A program made the translations under genes and the position numbers. The notes beneath the pieces were generated by a model that made no database searches, was not told where the DNA came from, and saw only the letters and a list, made by a program, of their open reading frames with translations. From the NCBI GenBank assembly GCA_026002265.1, contig BOBG01000071.1, positions 1-10,566 of the forward strand: DNA of 10,566 nt, written 5' to 3'. Positions 1-8,170 of the stretch are shown here, one piece after another. This DNA comes from Spirochaetia bacterium (GTDB taxonomy: Bacteria; Spirochaetota; Spirochaetia; Treponematales; Breznakiellaceae). Within the stretch, counting starts at the first letter, position 1, and each line of letters begins with the position of its first letter.

Positions 1-1152
<1,152 letters not shown>

Positions 1153-1208
1153 CCTAGGCAATCTTCTCTTCTCTCTCTTTTAACCTCTCTTAATACACTG
1201 CCATCCGG

Positions 1209-1243
1209 GAGCCGAAGTACTTATAAATGTACGATAGAGGCTC
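1209..1243 (-). other. Stem-loop in the rpoB–rpoC spacer (outer GAGCC/GGCTC)
   Basis: On the minus strand GAGCC (1243–1239) can pair with GGCTC (1213–1209). Inside it GTAC can pair with GTAC around an AT-rich loop. No T tract follows, so it is not an intrinsic terminator. It follows immediately after the stronger hairpin at 1245–1265. An mRNA processing or stability role is possible but not shown. Confidence 0.35.
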
Positions 1244-1244
1244 A

Positions 1245-1265
1245 GCGTTCCGGCGAGCGGAACGC
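1245..1265 (-). other. Perfect 8-bp hairpin 37 nt after the rpoB stop
   Basis: GCGTTCCG and CGGAACGC form a perfect 8-bp stem around a 5-nt loop. There is no run of T on either strand, which argues against a terminator. In E. coli, RNase III processing and attenuation act around rpoB, so an RNA-processing or 3'-end-protecting role is conceivable. That is inference only. Confidence 0.5.
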
Positions 1266-1302
1266 AGGTAAAGAACAGTAGAACCCCAGCTTTACGTTAA
1301 GG

Positions 1303-4300
1303 TTAAAAATTCGAGCCGGATTTTTCAATGAGTTCGCCGTCACGCTCTGTGAGGGGAATCTGCTTGCCTTTGGCATCGTAAATGGTGAGATCGAGAGCCA
1401 AGCCGCGGAGTTCCTGCACCAGTACATTGAAGGATTCCGGAATACCGGCTGTCGTGGACGGTTCCCCTTTCACAATAGCTTCGTAAATCTTTATCCGGCC
1501 GGTCATATCGTCAGATTTGATCGTCAGAAGTTCCTGCAAGGTATTTGCCGCGCCGTAAGCTTCGAGCGCCCACACTTCCATTTCACCAAGGCGCTGCCCG
1601 CCGAACTGTGCCTTGCCGCCGAGGGGCTGCTGCGTGACGAGCGAGTAAGGACCGGTTGACCGGGCATGCATCTTGTCATCGACCAAGTGGTGCAGTTTCA
1701 AAAAGTAGATCACACCGCAAAAGATCGGGTTGACGAAAAATTCACCGGTGCGTCCGTCCCGGAGCCGGGCCTTTGAAGTAACCGGTAAACCGGCCTCTTT
1801 GAGTTTTTCTTCAATTTGTTCTGTGGAAGGAGATTGGAAAACCGGGGCGGAATACCATTCATTGAGCGTTGAACCGGCCCAGCCGAGCTCTGTTTCCAGC
1901 AACTGCCCAATGTTCATCCGGGACGGAACCCCAAGGGGCGTGAGGCAGAGATCAAGCGGCGTACCGTCTTCCATGTACGGCATATCCTCTTCTGGCAGAA
2001 TCCGGGCAACGACTCCCTTGTTTCCATGGCGCCCAGCCATCTTGTCCCCTTCACGGAGTTTGCGTTTTGTGGCGATCAGTACTTTTACAATTTCATTGAC
2101 ACCCGGATTGAGTTCGTTGCCATTCGACCGAGTCAGGCGTTGTACATCGATGACGATTCCTTCGTTTCCATGCTGAACCCGGAGCGAAGTATCCCGGACA
2201 TCTTTTGCCTTTTCACCAAAAATCGAATTGAGCAGTTTGAACTCCGGCGTGGTTTCAGCTTCACTTTTCGGCGTCACCTTCCCCACGAGAATACCGCCGG
2301 ATTTTACCTTCGCGCCGATCCGGACGATTCCATCTGCATCAAGATTATCCAGACTCTCTTCACTCATGTTTGAAATGTCTCTGGTAATCCGTTCCGGACC
2401 GAGCTTTGTCTCCCGGACCTCGGTACTAAATTCTTTAATATGAATAGAGGTAAACATATCCTCCTTTACCACCCGCCGGGAAATGAGAACAGAATCTTCA
2501 TAATTATAACCGTTCCACGGCATAAAACCGACCAAAACATTCCGTCCAAGCGCTAATTCACCATTTTGCGTAGCCGGACCGTCTGCAATCACCTGTCCGG
2601 CTTCAATTTTTTCACCACATTGTACAATCGGACGCTGATTGCAGCAGGTGTCCTGATTCGTGCGTTGATATTTTAACAGATGGTAGACATCGAGACCTTC
2701 CGGATTTGTTTCAGGAATCGGTTTTGAATCCGGATCTTCATTCTTGATAAGGATTTCATTTGCCGTGACCCGAACCACTGTTCCACCCCGGCGAGCCTTG
2801 ACAAGAACGCCGGAATCGTAGGCGCACTTTCCCTCCATTCCGGTTCCCACGCGGGGCGCCTCCGGAAACACAAGCGGAACGGCTTGACGCTGCATATTCG
2901 ATCCCATAAGCGCCCGGTTCGCATCATCATGTTCCAAAAATGGAATCAGGGACGCTGACACCGAGATAATTTGTTTAGGTGAAACATCCATATACTGAAT
3001 TTCATCCGGCTTCCGATTGACATAATCCCCATGCAGCCGGCAGGAAATCTGCTCTTCCGCAAAAGAATTGTCAGTATTCAGCTTCGCCGAAGCCTGAGCT
3101 ATATAATATTTATCTTCATCCATTGCCGAGAGATATTCAATGTCGGTTGTGGCTTTACCGTCAACCACTTTCCGGTACGGCGTTTCCAAAAAACCGTACT
3201 CGTTTACCTGCGTATAATTAGCAAGAGACACAATAAGCCCGATGTTCGGTCCTTCAGGCGTTTCGATGGGACACATCCGGCCGTAATGCGTATAATGAAC
3301 ATCGCGCACTTCGATTCCAGCCCGATCCCGCGCAAGTCCGCCGGGACCCAATGCGTTGATCCGGCGTTTGTGGGTGAGTTCCGCAAGAGGATTCACCTGA
3401 TCCATGAATTGCGACAACTGACTGGAGCCGAAAAAATCCTTGATCGTTGCCACAATCGGTTTTATGGAAAGAAGATCCTGCGGACGAATCGTGTCAGTTT
3501 CGCGGGTTGACATCCGCTCTTTGGCAGTCCGTTCCATCCGGGTAAAGGCCATCTTCAGTTGGTTGGCCATCAACTCTCCGACAGAACGCACCCGCCGGTT
3601 GCCGAGATGGTCGATGTCATCAACGTACGCATTTCCAATATATACTTTTATGAGAAATTTCATCGTGGACACAATGTCCTGCATCGTGAGCGTGGAATTT
3701 TCCAGTTTCGGCTCATGTTCGAGCTTCTTGTTCAATTTATACCGGCCGACCCGCCCCAAATCGTAGCGGTGCGGGCTGAAAAACATTCCGAGCAATTCAC
3801 GCTCCGCTGCCTCCACCGTGATCGATTCACCGGGTTTCAACACAGCAAAGACAGCCGACAGTGCATCTTTCCGGCTCGGTTCATCGTTTTCCGGATCCTC
3901 TTGCACGAATTTCATCTCTTCACGTTCAAAACAGTTGAGCAGCATGGTAGAGTTCAGTGAACCCTCAGCATTCTCGTCATTTACATCAATAGACTCGATA
4001 TGCAAGCCCACAAATTCGTCAATATGGTGACTGTAGAGTTTTTCTCCGGCCGGATAGAGCTTCTTTTTCTTTCCATTTTCATCTTCGATCCACACTGCTT
4101 TCGCAAGAGTCTTTTCGGAAATGGCATCTCTAGTTTCCTTGTCATCCCGCACCGGAATATTTTTTATAGCGGTAAAAACAACAAGCGCAACTGACATAAT
4201 TCCAAAACTTAAAAGCTCGTCAACATTATGAATGTGCAGCTTTTCTCCGGCACGGTAGAGTTTCTTTTTTTCTCCGCCTTCATTCTCAATCCACACTGCC

Positions 4301-5052
4301 TTCGCAAGTATCCGCCCGGAAATCATTTCCCGTGTTTCTTTATCGTCCCGGACCGGAACATTTTCCGTCAGATAAAATGCGCTGATGATCTCCTCGCGAC
4401 TCTCCAGACCCAATGCCCGGAGAAAAATGGTTCCCAAAATTCTTTTTTTCCGGTCGATCTTCGCGTAGACAAGTTCCCGTTTTTGATCGATCTCAAATTC
4501 CATCCATGAACCCCGGTAAGGAATGATCCGGGAGGAGTACACCCCTTTCTCATGGCTGAAAATGACGCCGGGCGACCTATGAATCTGCGAAACAACCACC
4601 CGTTCAGCTCCATTGATAATAAAGGTTCCGCGCTCCGTCATCAGCGGAATATCGCCGAGGTAAATTTCCTTTTGACGAATTTCGCCGGTCTGCTGGAAAA
4701 TAAGATTTATCAACCCTTTGAGAGGAATAGAATAATTCAGACCTTTTTGTTTACATTCCTGCTCGTTAAATTTTAATTCTTCTTCCGCAAGAGTGTAATA
4801 TTCATATTCCAGAACCATATCCCCATTTGGACTTTCGATGGGAAAAATACTCCGAAACACTTCCTCAAGTCCTTGCAACAACGGTTTTTCATTGTTACGG
4901 AGCGTTTCGCGCTGCAAAAACCGCTCGTAGGAACGGATCTGGATATCGATCAAATCCGGGACATCCATTACATCCTGAATATCCTTTCCAATATACGTCC
5001 GCTGCTGGCCCGATTTCTGGCTGATCGTTAAAGAATCATTTGTCGTATTCAC
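1303..5052 (-). CDS. rpoB: RNA polymerase beta subunit with a duplicated lobe module
   Basis: This is the catalytic beta subunit of RNA polymerase, 1249 residues. The family hallmarks appear in order: an N-terminal part with [15 protein letters not shown] at about 149; rifampicin cluster I around residues 540–570; [15 protein letters not shown] near 592; the substrate-binding [12 protein letters not shown] at about 1002–1013; and a C-terminal clamp with [19 protein letters not shown] near 1129. The large beta insertion (betai9) that E. coli has before [12 protein letters not shown] is absent. I start at GTG (5052) because GGAGGAG precedes it by 6 nt. A longer reading to 5097 has no Shine-Dalgarno and runs into the attenuator. 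Residue 566 (codon 3357–3355, AAC) is Asn where E. coli has Ser531, while the Asp516 and His526 equivalents remain. Residues 231–364 hold a tandem duplication described separately. Confidence 0.98.
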   Translation of the reverse strand: MNTTNDSLTISQKSGQQRTYIGKDIQDVMDVPDLIDIQIRSYERFLQRETLRNNEKPLLQGLEEVFRSIFPIESPNGDMVLEYEYYTLAEEELKFNEQECKQKGLNYSIPLKGLINLIFQQTGEIRQKEIYLGDIPLMTERGTFIINGAERVVVSQIHRSPGVIFSHEKGVYSSRIIPYRGSWMEFEIDQKRELVYAKIDRKKRILGTIFLRALGLESREEIISAFYLTENVPVRDDKETREMISGRILAKAVWIENEGGEKKKLYRAGEKLHIHNVDELLSFGIMSVALVVFTAIKNIPVRDDKETRDAISEKTLAKAVWIEDENGKKKKLYPAGEKLYSHHIDEFVGLHIESIDVNDENAEGSLNSTMLLNCFEREEMKFVQEDPENDEPSRKDALSAVFAVLKPGESITVEAAERELLGMFFSPHRYDLGRVGRYKLNKKLEHEPKLENSTLTMQDIVSTMKFLIKVYIGNAYVDDIDHLGNRRVRSVGELMANQLKMAFTRMERTAKERMSTRETDTIRPQDLLSIKPIVATIKDFFGSSQLSQFMDQVNPLAELTHKRRINALGPGGLARDRAGIEVRDVHYTHYGRMCPIETPEGPNIGLIVSLANYTQVNEYGFLETPYRKVVDGKATTDIEYLSAMDEDKYYIAQASAKLNTDNSFAEEQISCRLHGDYVNRKPDEIQYMDVSPKQIISVSASLIPFLEHDDANRALMGSNMQRQAVPLVFPEAPRVGTGMEGKCAYDSGVLVKARRGGTVVRVTANEILIKNEDPDSKPIPETNPEGLDVYHLLKYQRTNQDTCCNQRPIVQCGEKIEAGQVIADGPATQNGELALGRNVLVGFMPWNGYNYEDSVLISRRVVKEDMFTSIHIKEFSTEVRETKLGPERITRDISNMSEESLDNLDADGIVRIGAKVKSGGILVGKVTPKSEAETTPEFKLLNSIFGEKAKDVRDTSLRVQHGNEGIVIDVQRLTRSNGNELNPGVNEIVKVLIATKRKLREGDKMAGRHGNKGVVARILPEEDMPYMEDGTPLDLCLTPLGVPSRMNIGQLLETELGWAGSTLNEWYSAPVFQSPSTEQIEEKLKEAGLPVTSKARLRDGRTGEFFVNPIFCGVIYFLKLHHLVDDKMHARSTGPYSLVTQQPLGGKAQFGGQRLGEMEVWALEAYGAANTLQELLTIKSDDMTGRIKIYEAIVKGEPSTTAGIPESFNVLVQELRGLALDLTIYDAKGKQIPLTERDGELIEKSGSNF
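3961..4362 (-). repeat. In-frame 201-bp tandem duplication inside rpoB
   Basis: Two 67-codon units lie head to tail: residues 231–297 (4362–4162) and 298–364 (4161–3961). Both begin N(V/I)PVRDDKETR, continue LAKAVWIE, and end KKKLYxAGEKLxxHxxDE. Over 56 aligned residues I count 36 identities. The DNA copies are clearly related but diverged, so the duplication is not recent. The region corresponds to the lobe (beta2) insertion zone that is dispensable and variable in E. coli beta. The segment linking the two units is unusually hydrophobic. Confidence 0.92.
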
Positions 5053-5095
5053 CAGATTCTCCTCCGTAAAATGAGTGTATGTAAATAAATAGATC

Positions 5096-5142
5096 AAAAA
5101 AATACCGAATGGAATCCGGATCCATTCTGTACAGATCCGGAT
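5096..5142 (-). terminator. Attenuator between rplL and rpoB with two exclusive hairpins
   Basis: Reading the minus strand, ATCCGGATC (5142–5134) pairs perfectly with GATCCGGAT (5122–5114). Further on, ACAGAATGGA (5130–5121) pairs with TCCATTCGGT (5113–5104) with one mismatch, and a T7 run follows at 5102–5096. The two stems share bases, so only one can form at a time. The second has the shape of an intrinsic terminator and the first of an antiterminator. The first arm starts 9 nt after the rplL stop codon, so a ribosome finishing rplL could cover it. A partial terminator between rplL and rpoB is known in E. coli. This layout suggests the same logic. Confidence 0.72.
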
Positions 5143-5151
5143 AATGAAGAA

Positions 5152-5538
5152 TTACTGAATCTCAACTGTCGCACCGGCCGCTACTAATTGTTCTTTTATT
5201 TTATCCGCCTCGGCCTTAGCAACATTTTCCTTTACTGTTTTTGGAGCACCTTCAACCAGATCCTTAGCTTCTTTCAGACCAAGCCCCGTGATCGCACGGA
5301 TCTCTTTGATGACTCCAATTTTCTTGTCCGCGGCAAATTCTTTGAGGATAACGTTAAATTCCGTTTTTTCCTCAACCGGTTCCGCCACAGCACCTCCGCC
5401 GCCTCCGACTGCAATTGCAACCGGCGCGGCCGCGGAAACACCGAATTTCTCTTCCATCGCCTTGACTAGTTCGGAAACCTCCAAGACGGTCATTGACGCA
5501 ATTGCGTCTAAAATCTGTTCATGTGACAAAGCTGCCAT
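5152..5538 (-). CDS. rplL: 50S ribosomal protein L7/L12
   Basis: This is the multicopy stalk protein of the large subunit. Its dimers bind L10 and recruit translation GTPases. The 128-residue length is typical. Residues 1–35 are the helical dimerisation domain, about 36–56 an Ala/Gly/Val hinge with five consecutive glycines, and 57–128 the globular GTPase-contacting domain with the signature [20 protein letters not shown]. The start ATG is preceded by GGAGAAGG. Unusually, rplL does not follow rplJ directly. An inserted gene pair of about 830 bp lies between them, so rplL depends on readthrough or an unseen promoter, although four or more L12 copies are needed per L10. Confidence 0.98.
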   Translation of the reverse strand: MAALSHEQILDAIASMTVLEVSELVKAMEEKFGVSAAAPVAIAVGGGGGAVAEPVEEKTEFNVILKEFAADKKIGVIKEIRAITGLGLKEAKDLVEGAPKTVKENVAKAEADKIKEQLVAAGATVEIQ

Positions 5539-5633
5539 AAATTACCTTCTCCTTTTCTTAAAGTGTGGTTGCCCCGACGGGCCACCCGTATCGTCACCGA
5601 CAGGAACGACAGCATTCGAAGCCTGAAGGTTTA
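5539..5633 (-). other. Structured leader upstream of rplL
   Basis: This 95-nt untranslated stretch separates the inserted metallopeptidase gene from rplL. The RNA can form a stem at 5604–5585 with CCTGT/ACGGG and an inner CG pair closed by a GTGA tetraloop. A GC-rich hairpin follows at 5585–5565 (GCCC/GGGC, flanked by GTGG/CCAC). The second stem is not followed by a T run, so termination is not indicated. It may be the original rplJ–rplL spacer left behind by the insertion. I see no convincing promoter in it. Confidence 0.4.
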
Positions 5634-5638
5634 TTATC
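5632..5638. repeat. Left 7-bp direct repeat bounding the inserted gene pair
   Basis: TATTATC here overlaps the stop codon of the metallopeptidase gene. The same 7 bases recur at 6463–6469 across the rplJ stop codon. The distance between copies is 831 bp. Collapsing the two copies would leave rplJ ending normally and followed by the rplL leader. A chance match of AT-rich, stop-containing sequence cannot be excluded. Confidence 0.35.
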
Positions 5639-6215
5639 TATTTTCACTGTCAAAGAGTTTTTTATTCCTTTCTAACCGTAAGCGTAATAATTCATTAGCA
5701 AACCAATTTGCCTCTTGTTCCTGCTCTTCGTCCAATTCTTTACTTCCCTGCAAACCATCAATCCGCAAGATGTCCTTGATATGCAAAATAATATGTCCAA
5801 GCTCATGCGCCATTACCTCTCGAAGCTTTTTAAGCGCTTCCGGTTTATATGAACCATCATCATTTTTAGAATTTGCAACGAGTTGTTTTGGCAATGAAAT
5901 TATCAGGTTATTTCCTGCTTTAATTACCCTCCCAGCATCAGTCGCCATATTATCTACATAATCTACAAAAATATGAAATTTCGCGAACTGCAATGAGTAA
6001 ATCTCACCTAGTAAACGCTCAATTTCCGGCTTGTTCTTTCGGCGTAACGCAAGCTGTAAATCTTCTTTAAGCTCGCTTATGTTCTTCTGCCCATATTCCT
6101 TAAAAGTTTTTTCCAGCAATTTTTCACACGCAAAGACTGCGTGAGTTAAATGATAATCCATGGAAATATCATTAACCTGTTCTGCTATTTGCCGGACTTC
6201 AGCTTCTTTCATCAT
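5634..6215 (-). CDS. ImmA/IrrE-family zinc metallopeptidase (inserted between rplJ and rplL)
   Basis: This 193-residue protein carries the zinc-peptidase motif HELGH (137–141, in VMAHELGHIILH) and a downstream glutamate, E168, in QEANWFANELL. That is the H-E-x-x-H plus E-A-N-x-F-A pattern of the ImmA/IrrE family. No signal peptide or membrane segment is visible, so it is probably cytoplasmic. Known family members cleave HTH repressors (ImmA on ImmR, IrrE on DdrO). The first 80 residues are helical and highly charged and I do not recognise them. It starts 5 nt after the upstream 80-residue gene with ATGATG and no good Shine-Dalgarno, so coupling to that gene is likely. The DNA is AT-rich (18 G+C of 60 at 5641–5700) compared with the ribosomal genes, which suggests acquisition. 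No HTH partner is adjacent. The family call is firm; the substrate is unknown. Confidence 0.88.
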   Translation of the reverse strand: MMKEAEVRQIAEQVNDISMDYHLTHAVFACEKLLEKTFKEYGQKNISELKEDLQLALRRKNKPEIERLLGEIYSLQFAKFHIFVDYVDNMATDAGRVIKAGNNLIISLPKQLVANSKNDDGSYKPEALKKLREVMAHELGHIILHIKDILRIDGLQGSKELDEEQEQEANWFANELLRLRLERNKKLFDSENR

Positions 6216-6220
6216 CTAGG

Positions 6221-6463
6221 CTACCGCCATTTCTGGTTGACGATTGCCGAAAGTACCGCCTTATAGTCATTTTCTATTTTAGTATCACTCTCATCAAAAG
6301 AAGCGAGAATAGAGACATCAAACATACCATACAGATAGAAAAGTTTTTCATTTGTATTTCTACACGGTGTAAATTCATTGATGATTTTATCTGCTTCTTC
6401 CCATGTATCAGATAATTCAATCATAGATTTAATAGCACCCTTATCTTCTGTAAAAGACATCAT
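6221..6463 (-). CDS. Unknown acidic 80-residue protein, partner of the metallopeptidase
   Basis: I do not recognise this gene. The product is small, soluble and acidic (15 Asp/Glu against 9 Lys/Arg), apparently mostly helical, with one Cys and no membrane segment or HTH that I can see. It begins with ATGATG one base after the rplJ stop codon. A Shine-Dalgarno (GAGGG) lies inside the last rplJ codons, so its translation is tied to L10. The metallopeptidase gene follows after 5 nt, and the two look like one functional pair. Composition is AT-rich (22 G+C of 60 at 6241–6300). It could be a substrate, inhibitor or cofactor of the peptidase, but nothing in the sequence decides this. Confidence 0.78.
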   Translation of the reverse strand: MMSFTEDKGAIKSMIELSDTWEEADKIINEFTPCRNTNEKLFYLYGMFDVSILASFDESDTKIENDYKAVLSAIVNQKWR

Positions 6464-6469
6464 ATTATC
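6463..6469. repeat. Right 7-bp direct repeat bounding the inserted gene pair
   Basis: TATTATC spans the rplJ stop codon and the first base of the next start codon. It matches 5632–5638 exactly. See the left copy for the interpretation and caveat. Confidence 0.35.
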
Positions 6470-7004
6470 CCTCTGCTTTTTTATCAGCGATTGCCTTTAC
6501 CGTACGCACAAGCCGGCCATTAATATCATTTAAAGCAGCCGCCAAATTCCGCGCGGGTCCATTCATCACTGACATCAACATGGAAATTAACTCCAGCCGG
6601 CCGGGCAATTTGGAAAAAGCCTCAATCTGCTTTGCATTGTAGATAGTCCGGCCGATCAAAGCGCCTTTTATCTGCAAATGCGGCTCATCTTTAACAAACG
6701 CAAAAAGCATTTTTGCAATTTCGTTAGAATCAGAAGGTGCAACTGCAATCGCCGTCGGGCCTTTCAGATATTCAGAAATATCGGGTGCTTCCAACTGCTC
6801 AAAGGCGATCCGTGCAAAATTATTTTTTACCACTTTAAACGTGGCTTTTTTTGCCCGAAGTTGGCGCCGCAACGTGGTGATTTTTTCCACGGTCATGCCC
6901 CGGTAATCAGCAAACACAAAATCCGGTGCCGCACCCAGCATTTCTTTCAATTCCTGAATCGAATCAGCTTTTATTTTCTGTATTTTCTTTGCAACAATGG
7001 CCAT
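6465..7004 (-). CDS. rplJ: 50S ribosomal protein L10
   Basis: L10 (uL10) anchors the L7/L12 dimers to 23S rRNA at the GTPase-associated centre. The protein has 179 residues. The family signature is seen at residues 27–62 (FVFADYRGMTVEKITTLR followed by FKVVKNNFARIA), then KGPTAIA near 81. The C-terminal helix that carries L12-binding sites follows after about residue 140. The ATG directly abuts the TAA of rplA with no spacer. A strong AAGGAGG lies within the end of rplA, so the two are translationally coupled. This leaves no independent leader of the kind used for L10 autoregulation in E. coli. The downstream neighbour is not rplL but the inserted 80-residue gene. Confidence 0.97.
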   Translation of the reverse strand: MAIVAKKIQKIKADSIQELKEMLGAAPDFVFADYRGMTVEKITTLRRQLRAKKATFKVVKNNFARIAFEQLEAPDISEYLKGPTAIAVAPSDSNEIAKMLFAFVKDEPHLQIKGALIGRTIYNAKQIEAFSKLPGRLELISMLMSVMNGPARNLAAALNDINGRLVRTVKAIADKKAEG

Positions 7005-7685
7005 TTACACATCCTCCTTCAGCGTAATCCACACACCGGGTCCCATTGTGGAAGCCACCGAAAGGGTCCGGATGAAAATGCCTTTTGCATCGGCAGGCCG
7101 TTTACGCCGAACCTCGGTCAGTACCGTTTGTACATTTTCTGCAACTTTTTCAGCCGGCATCGAAATTTTACCAACCGCCAAATGCACAACACCGGTTTTA
7201 TCAGCCCGGAATTCGGTACGTCCTTTGCGTAATTCCGCAAGCGCCCCCTTGAGATCAAAAGTAACGGTTCCGGTTTTAGGATTCGGCATCAAACCGCGCC
7301 GGCCAAGTACCATACCAAGTTTACCGACATCTTTCATCATATCCGGTGTGGCAACTGCAATATCAAAATCAAGCCAGCCGCCTTTAATTTTATTAATTAA
7401 ATCATCGGCACCGGTAAACGCAGCCCCGGCATCCTGTGCCTCTTTCTCTTTTTCCGGCTTACAGAATACTAAAATGCGTTTTTCCGCCTTAAATTGATTC
7501 GGCAAAACGACCGTATCCCGGACCGTCTGACTCTTTTTGAGGTTCAACTTAACAGAAAGTTCAACCGTTTCGTCAAATTTTGCATACGCAAGGCTTTTTA
7601 CTGTTTCAACAGCCTTTTGCAGATCGTACGATGCCTGCCCGTCATATTTTTTGAGTGCACTCCGGTATTTTTTTCCATGTCTCAT
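7005..7685 (-). CDS. rplA: 50S ribosomal protein L1
   Basis: L1 (uL1) forms the mobile L1 stalk near the E site and, in many bacteria, represses its own operon by binding the rplK leader. The 226-residue length is typical. Recognisable blocks are [11 protein letters not shown] near 20, the [11 protein letters not shown] strand, and the strongly conserved [16 protein letters not shown] near 127–142, which belongs to the rRNA-contacting domain. The start overlaps the rplK stop by 4 nt (ATGA), with GAGGTGG upstream inside rplK. A possible L1-binding hairpin lies in the rplK leader at 8125–8152, which fits feedback control. Confidence 0.98.
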   Translation of the reverse strand: MRHGKKYRSALKKYDGQASYDLQKAVETVKSLAYAKFDETVELSVKLNLKKSQTVRDTVVLPNQFKAEKRILVFCKPEKEKEAQDAGAAFTGADDLINKIKGGWLDFDIAVATPDMMKDVGKLGMVLGRRGLMPNPKTGTVTFDLKGALAELRKGRTEFRADKTGVVHLAVGKISMPAEKVAENVQTVLTEVRRKRPADAKGIFIRTLSVASTMGPGVWITLKEDV

Positions 7686-8113
7686 TTTTCCACCTCGACA
7701 CCCATTGACCGGGCTGTCCCGGCGATGATCAGCATTGCCCCGGCTACATCATTTGCCGAGAGATCAGGCATTTTCAGTGTGGCAATTTCTTCCAACTTTG
7801 CTTTGGAAATCTTGGCCACTTTGTTTTTGTGAGGCTCGCCGGATCCCTTTTCAATTGCCACAGCTTTTTTTATTAACACCGCGGCCGGCGGAGTCCGGAG
7901 GACAAAAGTAAAAGATTTATCCCCGTAAATCGTAATTACCACCGGGATAATGAGTCCCGGTTCCATAGTTTTGGTCCGTTCATTGAACTCTAGAACGAAT
8001 TTCGGAGCACTCACTCCATGGGGACCCAATGCGGGGCCAACCGGCGGTGCGGGCGTAGCTTTACCGGCCGGACATTGCAATTTGACTATGGCAGTCACCT
8101 TTTTTTTCGCCAT
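7682..8113 (-). CDS. rplK: 50S ribosomal protein L11
   Basis: L11 (uL11) binds the 23S GTPase-associated region and takes part in factor-dependent GTP hydrolysis, in stringent-response sensing and in the thiostrepton binding site. The protein has 143 residues, the family norm. The proline-rich N-terminal segment with [12 protein letters not shown] (about 23–34) and the C-terminal RNA-binding domain ending near [12 protein letters not shown] are clear. The variant [10 protein letters not shown] in place of the common GQHGVNIMEF is what I remember from spirochaetes. AAGGAG lies 6 nt before the ATG, directly against a leader hairpin. It overlaps rplA by 4 nt and follows nusG after 57 nt. Confidence 0.98.
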   Translation of the reverse strand: MAKKKVTAIVKLQCPAGKATPAPPVGPALGPHGVSAPKFVLEFNERTKTMEPGLIIPVVITIYGDKSFTFVLRTPPAAVLIKKAVAIEKGSGEPHKNKVAKISKAKLEEIATLKMPDLSANDVAGAMLIIAGTARSMGVEVEK

Positions 8114-8124
8114 AATTACTCCTT

Positions 8125-8152
8125 TGTGGTCAACGTCTTAGAGACTCCCACA
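8125..8152 (-). promoter_or_regulatory. Probable L1-binding autoregulatory hairpin in the rplK leader
   Basis: On the minus strand TGTGG (8152–8148) pairs with CCACA (8129–8125). GTCT pairs with AGAC inside, closed by a CTA loop. The two stems are separated by an asymmetric internal loop (GA opposite GTTGA). The GTGGGAG...GACCAC wording resembles the L1 site of 23S rRNA (GGUGGGAG...ACCACC), which is mimicked in rplK leaders. The 3' base of the stem abuts the Shine-Dalgarno AAGGAG (8124–8119), so bound L1 could block initiation. The structure is seen; L1 binding is inferred. Confidence 0.6.
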
Positions 8153-8170
8153 CTGTGACGAGAATATTGT

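Noticed and set aside
1730..4776. Several plus-strand reading frames of 60–160 codons opposite rpoB
   Set aside because: They are antisense shadows of a strongly conserved gene, with no ribosome binding sites and low-complexity or basic products of no recognisable family.
5053..5097. Longer RpoB start at 5097 ([10 protein letters not shown]...)
   Set aside because: No Shine-Dalgarno precedes it and it starts within the attenuator T run. The GTG at 5052 has GGAGGAG at good spacing.
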